Assembly (NCBI RefSeq): GCF_013377015.1 | Contig: NZ_JACABA010000002.1 | Coordinates: forward strand, 1,269,691-1,333,690 | DNA: 64,000 bases | Direction of reading: 5' to 3' | Origin: Rhodopseudomonas sp. | Lineage (GTDB): Bacteria > Pseudomonadota > Alphaproteobacteria > Rhizobiales > Xanthobacteraceae | Part shown: one piece after another, positions 56,370 through 64,000 of the stretch | Position numbering within the stretch: the first letter of the stretch is position 1 | Layout: each line of letters starts with the position of its first letter | Translations under genes and position numbers: made by a program | The notes under the pieces: model-generated | Told to the model about the DNA's origin: nothing | The model's input: only the letters and a program-made list of their open reading frames with translations | Database searches by the model: none

Positions 56370-57302
56370 ATGCGTTACGATGACTTCCGTCGCAGCGATA
56401 ACGTCGAGGACCGACGCGACGACGATAGCAGTGGCGGTAGCGGCGGCGGCTTCGGCCTGCCGATGGGCGGCGGCGGACTTGGCATCGGCACCGTCATTGT
56501 GCTGGGTCTGCTCGGCTGGGCGTTCGGCATCGATCCGCGGATTCTGATCGGCGGCGCGGAAATTCTGACCGGCGGCAATCAGGCGCCGACCTATCAGACC
56601 GATCGCAGGTCGAGCCCGGCCAAGGAAGGCGCGCCGACCGACGAGATGGGCAGCATGATCTCCGGCGTGCTCGGCGAGATCGACGATCGCTGGAGCGAAA
56701 TCTTCAAAGACAGCGGACAGTCCTATTCCGGGCCGCGCATCGTGCTGTTCCGCAATGCCACCAATGGCGGCCGTTGCGGCATGGCGCAGGCGGCGATGGG
56801 ACCGTTCTATTGTCCGCCGGACAAGCAGATCTTTCTCGACACCGGATTTTTCCGCCAGGTCGAGACCCGGTTCCACGGTTGTTCCGGCAGCGCCTGCAAG
56901 TTCACCGCAGCCTACATCATCGCCCATGAGGCCGGACACCACATCCAGAACTTGCTCGGCATTTTGCCGCGGGTGACCCGGCTGCAGCAGCTATCCGGCT
57001 CCAAGGCCGAATCCAACGCGTTGCAGGTGAAGGTGGAGTTGCAGGCGGATTGCCTGTCCGGAGTTTGGGTCAATCGCGAGCAGAAGAAGCGCCCGAACTT
57101 CCTCGAAGAGGGCGATATCGACGCCGCGCTAACGACCGCGAGCGCGATCGGCGACGATACGCTGCAGCGCCAGGCCACCGGCCGGGTGGTTCCGGACTCT
57201 TTCACCCACGGCTCGGCCGAACAGCGCAAGCGCTGGTTCATGACCGGCTTTCAGCAGGGCACCGTGCAGGCCTGCAATACCTTTGGGGCGGAGCGGCTGT
57301 AG
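56370..57302 (+). CDS. Neutral zinc metallopeptidase (YpfJ family)
   Basis: 310 residues. A disordered acidic/Gly-rich N-terminus, one membrane helix (GIGTVIVLGLLGWAFGI, ~37-54), and a protease domain with HEAGHH (186-191) after CKFTAAYIIA. RCGMAQAAMGPFYCPPDKQIFLD is the conserved core of this family, with several cysteines. GAGGGAAAG precedes the ATG. Inner-membrane protein with an outward catalytic domain; substrate unknown. Confidence 0.92.
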   Translation: MRYDDFRRSDNVEDRRDDDSSGGSGGGFGLPMGGGGLGIGTVIVLGLLGWAFGIDPRILIGGAEILTGGNQAPTYQTDRRSSPAKEGAPTDEMGSMISGVLGEIDDRWSEIFKDSGQSYSGPRIVLFRNATNGGRCGMAQAAMGPFYCPPDKQIFLDTGFFRQVETRFHGCSGSACKFTAAYIIAHEAGHHIQNLLGILPRVTRLQQLSGSKAESNALQVKVELQADCLSGVWVNREQKKRPNFLEEGDIDAALTTASAIGDDTLQRQATGRVVPDSFTHGSAEQRKRWFMTGFQQGTVQACNTFGAERL

Positions 57303-57320
57303 CCACGTCGTCATCCTCGC

Positions 57321-57342
57321 CTCTCCCCGCGCGCGGGGAGAG
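57321..57342 (+). terminator. Possible terminator after the metallopeptidase gene
   Basis: Perfect GC-rich hairpin (CTCTCCCCG / CGGGGAGAG) 19 bp after the stop, without a T run; it is also a common element in intergenic repeats here. Confidence 0.4.
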
Positions 57343-57374
57343 GGGTGCTCCGACATATCTTGAGGCGCAGATCC

Positions 57375-57935
57375 ATGGCCAGCATCGACCAGCCGAAGAA
57401 TTTCATCCCGCTCAACATCGCGGTGCTCACTGTATCCGACACCCGCGCGCTCGACGACGACAAGTCCGGCGCGACGCTGGCGGAGCGGCTCACCGGCGCC
57501 GGTCACAGACTGGCGGCGCGCGAGATCGTCACCGACGACGTCGAGGGGATTCGCGGCGTGGTCCAACGCTGGATCGCCGACGCGGGCGTCGATGTCATCA
57601 TCACCACCGGCGGTACCGGCTTCACCGGCCGCGACGTCACTCCGGAGGCGATCGAACCGTTGTTCGAGAAGCGGATGGACGGCTTTTCGATGGTGTTTCA
57701 AATGTTGAGCTACGCCAAGATCGGGACCTCGACGATCCAGAGCCGCGCCACCGCCGGTGTCGCGGGCGCGACCTACATCTTCTGCCTGCCGGGATCGCCC
57801 GGTGCCTGCCGCGACGCCTGGGACGGCATTCTCGCCCCGCAACTCGATTACCGCACCCGGCCGTGCAATTTCGTCGAGATCATGCCGCGGCTGGACGAGC
57901 ATCTGCGTCGCGGCAAGGCCAAGGACTCGGCCTGA
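57375..57935 (+). CDS. moaB: Molybdenum cofactor biosynthesis protein B
   Basis: 186 residues. LTVSDTRALDDDKSGATLAERL, ITTGGTGFTGRDVTPEAI and FCLPGSPGACRDAWDGILAPQLDYR match MoaB/MogA, which adenylylates molybdopterin. The ATG at 57375 has GAGG upstream; the frame is open back to 57345. Monocistronic. Confidence 0.95.
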   Translation: MASIDQPKNFIPLNIAVLTVSDTRALDDDKSGATLAERLTGAGHRLAAREIVTDDVEGIRGVVQRWIADAGVDVIITTGGTGFTGRDVTPEAIEPLFEKRMDGFSMVFQMLSYAKIGTSTIQSRATAGVAGATYIFCLPGSPGACRDAWDGILAPQLDYRTRPCNFVEIMPRLDEHLRRGKAKDSA

Positions 57936-58001
57936 TGCGGCAGCCGCGTGCGCGGCGGTTCGTTTTGACAGTAACACCGGCCGCGGATCGCGCGGTCTGG
58001 T

Positions 58002-58928
58002 TCACAGCGTCAGCTCCCAGGTCTCGCCGATGAGGTCCTGACCGAAGCTGCGGTGCGGCTCGGTCGCGACCAGCACGAAGCCGGCGTCCTGGTAGATTCT
58101 TCGCGCGGCGGTCAGGATACTCTGGGTCCACAGCGTGATGCCGCGATAGCCGCATTGTCGGGCAAAGCCGATGCATTCGCCGACCAGCCTGTGACCAAGC
58201 TTCTGGCCACGCCCGGCCGGATCGACCAGCAGCAGCCGTAGCTTGGCGATCTGATCGGTGTGCCTGACCAGAAACACTGAGCCGACCGGCGCGCCGTCAA
58301 GCTCGGCGATCCAGCAGCGTTCGCGCGAGCGGTCGAACGCGGCCAGGAACTTGCCGGCGATCTCTGCCACCAGCGCCTCGAATGACGAATCGAAGCCGTA
58401 TTCGGCGGCGTAAAGCGCGCCGTGACTTTGCACCACCCAGCCGATGTCGCCGGGGCGGGGATGGCGCAGCGTCACCGGTCGTGGCTGCTGCGGCTCGCCG
58501 AGCAGCCGTTCGATCGTCGCCATCGCCCGCAGCAACCGTGCGCCATCGCCGGGTGGCAGCGTACGCAGCAATGCTGCGACGTTGTCACGCGAGGCGCGCT
58601 CGAGTTTGGCGAAGGCGGCGCGGCCCCTTGCGGTCAGCGCCAGCAGAACTTGCCGCCGATCCGCAGGCGACGCGGTGCGGCTGATCAGGCCGGCGTCGTG
58701 AAAGCTCTGGATGATCCGGCTGAGATAGCCGGGATCCAGTCCCAGTTCGGCGCCGATCACCTTCGCGGTCAGCCGCTGGCGCTGCGCCAGTTCGTAGAGG
58801 ATGCGCGCCTCGGTCAGCGAATACGGGCTGTTCAGCAAATGCTGTTTCAGCACGCCCAGCTTGGCGGTGTAGAACCGGTTGAACGCCCGCACCGTGGCGA
58901 CGGAAGCCTCGGATTCTGGCTGTGACAT
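58002..58928 (-). CDS. MarR regulator fused to GNAT acetyltransferase
   Basis: 308 residues. Residues ~1-150 are a MarR winged helix (LTEARILYELAQRQRLTAKVIGAELGLDPGYLSRIIQSF, then DRRQVLLALTARG); ~155-305 are a GNAT domain (LLLVDPAGRGQKLGHRLVGECIGFARQCGYRGITLWT, with the acetyl-CoA loop RGQKLG). This fusion is widespread but its substrate is unknown. GAGGTGGGT precedes the ATG at 58928. A nested palindrome lies directly upstream, likely its own operator. Confidence 0.93.
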   Translation of the reverse strand: MSQPESEASVATVRAFNRFYTAKLGVLKQHLLNSPYSLTEARILYELAQRQRLTAKVIGAELGLDPGYLSRIIQSFHDAGLISRTASPADRRQVLLALTARGRAAFAKLERASRDNVAALLRTLPPGDGARLLRAMATIERLLGEPQQPRPVTLRHPRPGDIGWVVQSHGALYAAEYGFDSSFEALVAEIAGKFLAAFDRSRERCWIAELDGAPVGSVFLVRHTDQIAKLRLLLVDPAGRGQKLGHRLVGECIGFARQCGYRGITLWTQSILTAARRIYQDAGFVLVATEPHRSFGQDLIGETWELTL

Positions 58929-58940
58929 CACCCACCTCGA

Positions 58941-58980
58941 TACTTGTCATTGTCAACTAAATATTTGACTTTAGCAAGTA
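58941..58980. promoter_or_regulatory. Nested 40-bp palindrome, probable MarR operator
   Basis: TACTTG (58941-58946) and CAAGTA (58975-58980) are outer arms; GTCAA (58952-58956) and TTGAC (58965-58969) are inner arms, with equal 5-nt spacers each side. It lies 13 bp from the MarR-GNAT start codon. Confidence 0.7.
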
Positions 58981-59025
58981 TCCTGGCGCGGCTCTGATCC
59001 GCAGCGTGGTGTCCGGTCGACGGAG

Positions 59026-59589
59026 TCAGGCGACGATGATCCGGCTGCGCAGCATGGTGCGCGACGAGCGGCCAAGTTGGCGCAGCAGCCGCGCTTCTGA
59101 GCGGCGGGCGTCGTGACCGCCGAGCCGGTCGTAATGCTCGCGCGCGATCAGCAGGCCCTGGTCCGCCATCGGGCCGGTGATGGCACGGCGCAGCAGATTG
59201 AATCCGTCGCGCCAGTTGGATTCCGCATAGGGCGAGCGGGCATAGCGGAAGATTCCGGCACGCGGTGTGCCGCTGAACGAGACCCGCTGGATGAACTGGG
59301 TGGTTTCTTCGATCCAGCCGGAATCCAGCACGGCGCCGGCATGCAGGAACATCAGCCACGGCGATCGCGCCTGCCGGGCGCCCGCCGCCAGCGCCGCGGT
59401 CCGCGATCCCTCGAAGGCGAGAAAATGGCACCCGGCGATATCGGCGACCCGCTCGATGACGTCGCTGCCGCCACGGTCGACCAGCACCACGTCGCTCACC
59501 ACGCCGGCCGCGGCTCCGGGCACCAAAGCCGCCAGCGTGGCGACCGCGTCCCGTTCGACGCCTTCGGTGGGGATGATGACGCTCAGCAT
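59026..59589 (-). CDS. Family 2 glycosyltransferase-like protein
   Basis: 187 residues. MLSVIIPTEG, VVLVDRGGSD and SPWLMFLHAGAVLDSGWIEE follow the GT-A fold of family 2 transferases. The usual acidic metal-binding pair after LMFLH is replaced by Ala-Gly, so activity may be altered or lost. Start at 59589 matches the family N-terminus; an in-frame ATG at 59634 adds 15 residues. Target unknown. Confidence 0.8.
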   Translation of the reverse strand: MLSVIIPTEGVERDAVATLAALVPGAAAGVVSDVVLVDRGGSDVIERVADIAGCHFLAFEGSRTAALAAGARQARSPWLMFLHAGAVLDSGWIEETTQFIQRVSFSGTPRAGIFRYARSPYAESNWRDGFNLLRRAITGPMADQGLLIAREHYDRLGGHDARRSEARLLRQLGRSSRTMLRSRIIVA

Positions 59590-59719
59590 TGAGCTTGGCG
59601 AGCCTTTCACAACGAACCGCCGCACCGTTATCATCTTGTCACGATTAAATCAGCGAATTTTTGCCTCGTTCCGGCGACCGGCGCGGCGGTGCCGATAGGC
59701 GGTGCCCGGCGCGGCAATT

Positions 59720-61345
59720 CTATCGATGGGCTTTCTGCTTGCCGGTCGATCGGCGATGGCCAGACCCCTCGGCGTCCTTGCGCCAGCGCGCGATTTCGGT
59801 CAGTTCCGCCTCCGGCCGGGTCACCACGATCTCGCGCTGCCCGAGATAGATATTGCCGCGGTCGCCGTCGATCGAGATCCAGTCGCCCTCGGCAATCGCC
59901 GTGCCTTTAAGCGTGGCGCGATCGGCCGCGGCATCGACCGTCATCTCGCTGCATCCGACCACGCAGGGCTTGCCGAGTTGCCGTGCCACCAGCGCCGCAT
60001 GCGCGGTGCGCGCCCCAACCGCCGTCACGATCCCGGCGGCGACGGCAAAGCCGGCGACATCGGCGGTGCTGGTATCGGGTCGCATCAGGATCACCGGATC
60101 GCCGGAACCGGCCAGCCGCTGCGCCCCGTCCGTGCGGAACGCCGCGCGGCCGACCGCGATGCCTCCGGAGGCGCCGATCCCGCAGATGATCGGGGCGCCG
60201 GCGCCGACCAGTGAAGTGTCCGCCAGCGTAGCGAGGTCGATGCCATCGATCCGCGCCAGCGCCTCATGCGGCGCGATCAGCCCCTCGCGCACCAGATCGA
60301 CTGCGATCCTTAGCGCTGCGCGCGGGGTCCGCTTCGCCGAGCGGGTTTGCAGAATCCACAATTTGCCGTCCTCGATCGTGAACTCGACATCCTGGACGTC
60401 GCCAAAATCCTGTTCCAGTCGCTTCAGAATGGCGCCGAGTTCGTTGGCGATCGCCGGCAGCGCGCGGGCGATCGACTGTTCGGTATCGGGAGTGCGGCGG
60501 CCGGAGACGACGTCCTCGCCCTGGGCATCAAGCACCAGGTCGATCATCGGCTCAGGCCGCCCGGTCGAGGGATCGCGCGAAAACGCCACGCCGGCGCCGG
60601 ACGTCAGCCCGCCATTGCCGAACACCATGGCCTGCACCGTGACCGCGGTGCCCTTGAGGTCGTCGAGATCTTGCAGGCGCCGGTAGGTCTGGGCGCGCTC
60701 GCTGGTCCAGGAGCGGAACACCGCCCGCGCGGCGCTGTCGAGCTGCACCATGGCGTCCTCGGACCAGCCGTCGTCATGGCCTTCGATCAAGGCCAGTTCG
60801 TCGGCGGCCAGGCGTTCGAGCGCCTCGCTGTCGAGATCGCGGTCGCTGGCGGCACATTCGCTGGCGACCAGGTCGGCGACCCTGGCCACCAATGGCGAGG
60901 GGTCGAGGCCGAGCACGGTTTCGGCATAGCTTTCGATCAGGCGGCGCCGGCAATCCCATGCCAGCCGGGGCCGGCCGGTCGAACGGATCAACCCCTGCAC
61001 CGCGGCGGAGGTGCAGCCGACATCGAGCACGGTCTCCAGCATGCCCGGCATCGAGCGCGCCGCCCCCGAGCGCACCGATACCAAGAGTGGCCGCCGCCGG
61101 TCGCCGAACTGCCGGCCGGTCGTGGTTTCCAGGAACGCGATCCCCTCCTTCAACCCGTCGCGGAGGTGGCGTTCGGCATGGCGGTGGTTGTCGATGATGG
61201 CGGCGCACAGCGCCACCGGGAGCACGAAGGCCGGCGGGACCGGCAATCCCAGCACCGCCATCCGCGCCAGATTGGCGGCCTTGGCGCCGATCGCGTCGGC
61301 ATCTGGCTGTTCGGTCGAGTTACCGCCGATTCGAACGATATGCAT
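59720..61345 (-). CDS. Half-length PEP synthase/PPDK-like protein (ATP-grasp + phospho-His domain)
   Basis: 541 residues. The N-terminal part is the PEP/pyruvate-dikinase ATP-grasp domain (GAKAANLARMAVLGLPVPPAFVL, LLVSVRSGAARSMPGM, GVAFSRDPSTG, QDVEFTIEDGKLWILQTR). The C-terminal part is the swivelling phospho-histidine domain (GARTAHAALVARQLGKP with H449). The PEP/pyruvate TIM barrel of PPDK (~350 residues) is absent, yet the frame is intact. It can probably charge His with phosphate from ATP, but the usual acceptor site is missing. AGGGAG precedes the ATG; 15 bp separate it from the upstream gene. Confidence 0.88.
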   Translation of the reverse strand: MHIVRIGGNSTEQPDADAIGAKAANLARMAVLGLPVPPAFVLPVALCAAIIDNHRHAERHLRDGLKEGIAFLETTTGRQFGDRRRPLLVSVRSGAARSMPGMLETVLDVGCTSAAVQGLIRSTGRPRLAWDCRRRLIESYAETVLGLDPSPLVARVADLVASECAASDRDLDSEALERLAADELALIEGHDDGWSEDAMVQLDSAARAVFRSWTSERAQTYRRLQDLDDLKGTAVTVQAMVFGNGGLTSGAGVAFSRDPSTGRPEPMIDLVLDAQGEDVVSGRRTPDTEQSIARALPAIANELGAILKRLEQDFGDVQDVEFTIEDGKLWILQTRSAKRTPRAALRIAVDLVREGLIAPHEALARIDGIDLATLADTSLVGAGAPIICGIGASGGIAVGRAAFRTDGAQRLAGSGDPVILMRPDTSTADVAGFAVAAGIVTAVGARTAHAALVARQLGKPCVVGCSEMTVDAAADRATLKGTAIAEGDWISIDGDRGNIYLGQREIVVTRPEAELTEIARWRKDAEGSGHRRSTGKQKAHR

Positions 61346-61360
61346 GGAGCCGCTCCCTGG

Positions 61361-63289
61361 TCAGACCGACAGATCCGCGATGATGCAGCGGCGCAGCAGA
61401 TGGCCGAAGCTGGACAGGCGGTCGGTGGTGCGCTCGATGGCGCGGGCGAGTTCGAGCACGCAGAGCGAGGTCGCGACATCGAATTGCCCGGCGAAGACCC
61501 GGGCGGTGACCTCGCGCTCGCGCAGATCGGCGCCGTGTTCGAGGTCGATCAGGCTAACGATGCAGGCCAGCGCATCATCCGAATCGCTGCGGCGTCCCTC
61601 CTGGACTTCGGCGGCGGCGGCGAGGCCAGACGCCGCGGCCTCGGTGCCGGCGACCGCGCTTGCACACAACCCGGCCAGCGCCGCCAGCAGCGCCGGATCG
61701 ATCCCGGCCGGCGCCAGCGAGGTGATGAAGGCGGCCTGTTCCAATTCGTCCACGGCGTCCTCGGCGCGGTCGATCAACCGCTCCAGCAGCGGCCGGGCGT
61801 TGAGCCGCGCCACTTCCTTGCGGGCTTCGATCGCGATGCGGTCGGCCTTCTGTTCGATGCGGACGGCGCGGGCGGTGAGCTGCTTGCCATCGACCGCGCG
61901 GCCCGCTTGTAGGCCGGCGATATGATGCGCCAGAGCCGCGGCGAGATCGTGGGCAAGCCCGATCTGACGCAGCACGATTGCCAGTAGCGCGCTGTCCACC
62001 CGCTCCAGATGCCGGACCAGATCGGCTTCGATCTGGTCGCGTACCAGCCGCACCGAGCGTCCTGCGGTCAGCGCTTCGGAGGACACCCGCATCGCGGTCT
62101 TCAGAAAATCGATCGCGGCGTCGCGGCCGAGCGCCTGATCGAGCCGTTCGCCGAAGCCGATCCGGGTCGGCGCGGCGTTGCGCACCGCGGAGCCGATCAA
62201 CTGGTCGCCGCCGAGTTCGAGGAAGCCGCGGTGCCCGATCCGGTCCCGCGCCGCCCATTTGAGGATGGCGGTGGCGTCGTTCTTCGCCACCCAGGTGCGG
62301 AGCAATTTGCGCGCTTTGTTCCAGTCGATCAGGAACACCAACGCCGCGCCGATCGCGGCCAGGAAGGCGTCGCGTTCCTTGGCGCTGTCGGCGTGCAATT
62401 GTCCAGTCACTAGATAAAGCGTGCCGTCGTTGCCGAGCCCTTCGGCGACGTGGCGATCGAGCCCGCTCCATTTCGCCGGAAAATCCTCGAACTCGCCGAC
62501 GAAGAATTTGGCGCGGGCGCGATGGATGTCGGTGTAGGTGACGGTGACGGCGTTCTTCTTGACGGCGATCACCACCACATGCGCGTCGGTGGTGCCAATA
62601 TCGTTTTGGATCAACAGCCGCGGTCCCGACCGCGTCGCCATGGTGTCGAGGCCGGGGTGGTTGAATTTCAGCGCCCGGGTCTGGTCCAGCCCGCGCATGA
62701 AACTTTCCACCGCGCCGTGATCTTCCTGGCGCAGCCCAAAGGCCTTGGCGCCGGCGACGGTCTCCTCGGCGCACCCCGCCGCCAGGCGGTTCAACGCCTT
62801 GTGCAGGTCCATCACCAGGCGATGCAGGCCGTCGGTGCCGTTCTCTGCGATTCCGGTGAGATTGGCGATCCGCGCCAGTTCGATCTCGTTGCCGGGCTCC
62901 AGAGCGCCGCCGGCCACCAGCGCCGCGAGCCTTGCCTCCATGGTCGCCCCGGCGCCCGCGTCGCCCGCCTTCACCGCGCGGATCATGGCGCCGACGTCGT
63001 CGACAATGTCCTTGATCAATCGCGCCAGGTTCGGCGCGGTGATGCGGCCGTCGCCGGCGAGGTGGGCATCGGCGATCAGCGTCGCCACGGTGGCGGGCGC
63101 AATCCCGGCGGCGTGACATTCGGCTTGCAGGTCCGGCGCCGGACGATCCGGCTGCCGCGCGCGCTGCGCCGCGGCCTGCAAGGCGCTCATCCGCACCTTG
63201 ACGCGGTCGTTGGCGGCCAATCCCTCTGCCACCAGCGTCGGCAGCAGCATGTCGGTCTGGCCAAGCTGTTCGATGATCTGCGACTTCAT
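61361..63289 (-). CDS. Large protein of unknown function with PhoU/DUF47-like C-terminus
   Basis: 642 residues. The C-terminal ~220 look like a PhoU/DUF47 helical bundle: HHIAGLQAGRAVDGKQLTARAVRIEQKADRIAIEARKEVARLNARPLLERLIDRAEDAVDELEQ. The N-terminal ~220 are helical; a middle part (~225-330) looks alpha/beta (RLLIQNDIGTTDAHVVVIAVKKNAVTVTYTDIH, LYLVTGQLHAD). No membrane segments. I do not recognise the N-terminal two-thirds. It is in a two-gene operon with the half-PPDK protein. Confidence 0.75.
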   Translation of the reverse strand: MKSQIIEQLGQTDMLLPTLVAEGLAANDRVKVRMSALQAAAQRARQPDRPAPDLQAECHAAGIAPATVATLIADAHLAGDGRITAPNLARLIKDIVDDVGAMIRAVKAGDAGAGATMEARLAALVAGGALEPGNEIELARIANLTGIAENGTDGLHRLVMDLHKALNRLAAGCAEETVAGAKAFGLRQEDHGAVESFMRGLDQTRALKFNHPGLDTMATRSGPRLLIQNDIGTTDAHVVVIAVKKNAVTVTYTDIHRARAKFFVGEFEDFPAKWSGLDRHVAEGLGNDGTLYLVTGQLHADSAKERDAFLAAIGAALVFLIDWNKARKLLRTWVAKNDATAILKWAARDRIGHRGFLELGGDQLIGSAVRNAAPTRIGFGERLDQALGRDAAIDFLKTAMRVSSEALTAGRSVRLVRDQIEADLVRHLERVDSALLAIVLRQIGLAHDLAAALAHHIAGLQAGRAVDGKQLTARAVRIEQKADRIAIEARKEVARLNARPLLERLIDRAEDAVDELEQAAFITSLAPAGIDPALLAALAGLCASAVAGTEAAASGLAAAAEVQEGRRSDSDDALACIVSLIDLEHGADLREREVTARVFAGQFDVATSLCVLELARAIERTTDRLSSFGHLLRRCIIADLSV

Positions 63290-63414
63290 GGCGGTCCGCC
63301 CCCGGGGCTTCGACGATAGCTCTATGCGCCGACTCCGCGACCGTTTGATTGCGTTGGATCAGGTTCCAGCAAGTCGCGGCGGTCGGACGCCATGAACCAT
63401 CGCCTGCGGATTTT

Positions 63415-63429
63415 GTTCTTGATTTGTTC
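63415..63429 (+). promoter_or_regulatory. Alphaproteobacterial LexA (SOS) box
   Basis: GTTC-TTGATTT-GTTC matches GTTC-N7-GTTC exactly, ending 24 bp before the ATG of the SplB-like gene. Confidence 0.75.
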
Positions 63430-63453
63430 CAGATGGTTGCTATCGTCTCCAAT

Positions 63454-64000
63454 ATGAGCAGAGCATCCGTTGCCCTCAAGCGCCCGCCGGTCACGGCGCC
63501 CTCCGAACCGGCGGGCGCGACTACTCCCTTTCCGGCGATCGAGGTTGCGATCGACCGCGAACGCCGCCGCGGTCGCGGCGCGCAGTCCAACGGCTGCGGC
63601 CGGTTCGAGGCCGAGGCCCGGGTGGCGTTCGACGACGGCTGGCAGAGCCTCGACGACCTGCCGGCGTTCAAGACGACCGTCGCGCTCGACACCGCGCGCA
63701 AAGTCATCACCCGCAACGAGTCGCCGGACATCGGCTTCGACCGTTCGATCAATCCCTATCGCGGCTGCGAGCACGGTTGCGTCTACTGCTTTGCGCGGCC
63801 GACCCACGCCTATCTGGGACTGTCGCCGGGGCTGGATTTCGAATCCAAGCTGTTCGCCAAGCCGGACGCGCCGGCGCTGCTGGAGAAGGAACTGGCGGCG
63901 CAGGGTTACGAACCGAAGATGATCGCGATCGGCACCAATACCGATCCGTATCAACCGATCGAGCGCGACCACAACATCATGCGCGGGATTCTCGAAGTGC
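63454..64000 (+). CDS. SplB-like radical SAM protein, PA0069 family (3' part outside window)
   Basis: The first ~182 residues are present. A basic leader with RRRGRGAQSNGCGRFE is followed by DIGFDRSINPYRGCEHGCVYCFARPTHAYLGLSPGLDFESK, holding the radical-SAM cluster cysteines C105, C109 and C112. The sequence fits COG1533 (DNA repair photolyase-like), PA0069 family. The cluster and SAM produce a radical for a substrate not yet known. The upstream LexA box supports a DNA-damage role. Divergent from the PhoU-like gene. Confidence 0.9.
   Translation, partial: MSRASVALKRPPVTAPSEPAGATTPFPAIEVAIDRERRRGRGAQSNGCGRFEAEARVAFDDGWQSLDDLPAFKTTVALDTARKVITRNESPDIGFDRSINPYRGCEHGCVYCFARPTHAYLGLSPGLDFESKLFAKPDAPALLEKELAAQGYEPKMIAIGTNTDPYQPIERDHNIMRGILEV

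Noticed and set aside
59720-61345. PPDK-like gene as a truncated pseudogene
   Set aside because: The frame is intact, active-site residues are kept, it has a good ribosome site and sits tightly in an operon.

Overview
The window is about 64 kb of GC-rich chromosomal DNA from an alphaproteobacterium. The most likely group is the Nitrobacteraceae (Rhodopseudomonas/Bradyrhizobium type) of the order Hyphomicrobiales. This rests on a fused trpE(G) behind a rhizobial-type trp leader, a CcrM-type methyltransferase, CtrA-, FixK/FNR- and GTTC-N7-GTTC LexA-type sites, a bacteriophytochrome, an Rsm22-type protein, and many palindromic intergenic repeats of the kind common in this family. Genus and species are inferred, not shown. 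I see no transposase, phage gene, tRNA, rRNA or CRISPR array. The window is core and accessory chromosome, with the first gene (CobW GTPase) and the last gene (SplB-like radical SAM protein) cut by its edges.

Region by region: 1-8.2 kb looks like an amine or amide catabolic locus, with a CobW GTPase and zinc amidohydrolase (stop/start overlap), a MocR regulator, a TauE/SafE exporter, an aldehyde dehydrogenase, and an NTF2-like protein coupled to a PuuB-like FAD amine oxidase. 8.2-12.9 kb holds small housekeeping genes (zinc ribbon, HAD phosphatase, thioesterase, Nudix) and exported proteins of unknown role. 13-16.7 kb is a complete TAXI-type TRAP transporter with its DUF1850 partner. 16.7-31.4 kb mixes an SDR, an LprI/TPR protein, ChaB, a second-type FtsH, a Pcm-erythromycin-esterase fusion, a tandem LuxR-type pair, a second TauE/SafE, PrpE, OmpW and PhnA. 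Three FNR/FixK-type palindromes lie in this stretch, which suggests oxygen control. 31.6-36.4 kb has a methyltransferase, a two-RCK potassium channel and a bacteriophytochrome kinase in line with it. 36.6-39.7 kb is trpL-trpE(G) and apt. 39.9-45.3 kb has a pair of MinD/ParA-like ATPases, a LemA/M48 membrane protease pair, a secreted repeat protein and Rsm22, separated by palindromic repeats.

45.5-51.9 kb is the smc-dsbA-like-dciA / mutY cluster. 52-54 kb is a split Aer-like chemoreceptor (PAS protein overlapping an MCP) behind a perfect CtrA box. 54.8-58.9 kb carries a GST (just upstream), ccrM with GANTC sites in its leader, a neutral zinc metallopeptidase, moaB and a MarR-GNAT regulator behind a 40-bp nested palindrome. 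59-63.3 kb holds a glycosyltransferase and a two-gene unit made of a half-length pyruvate-phosphate-dikinase-like protein (ATP-grasp plus phospho-histidine domain, no PEP/pyruvate barrel) and a 642-aa protein with a PhoU/DUF47-like C-terminus. I consider that pair the best candidate for an undescribed system. The last gene is a photolyase-type radical SAM protein behind a perfect alphaproteobacterial LexA box.
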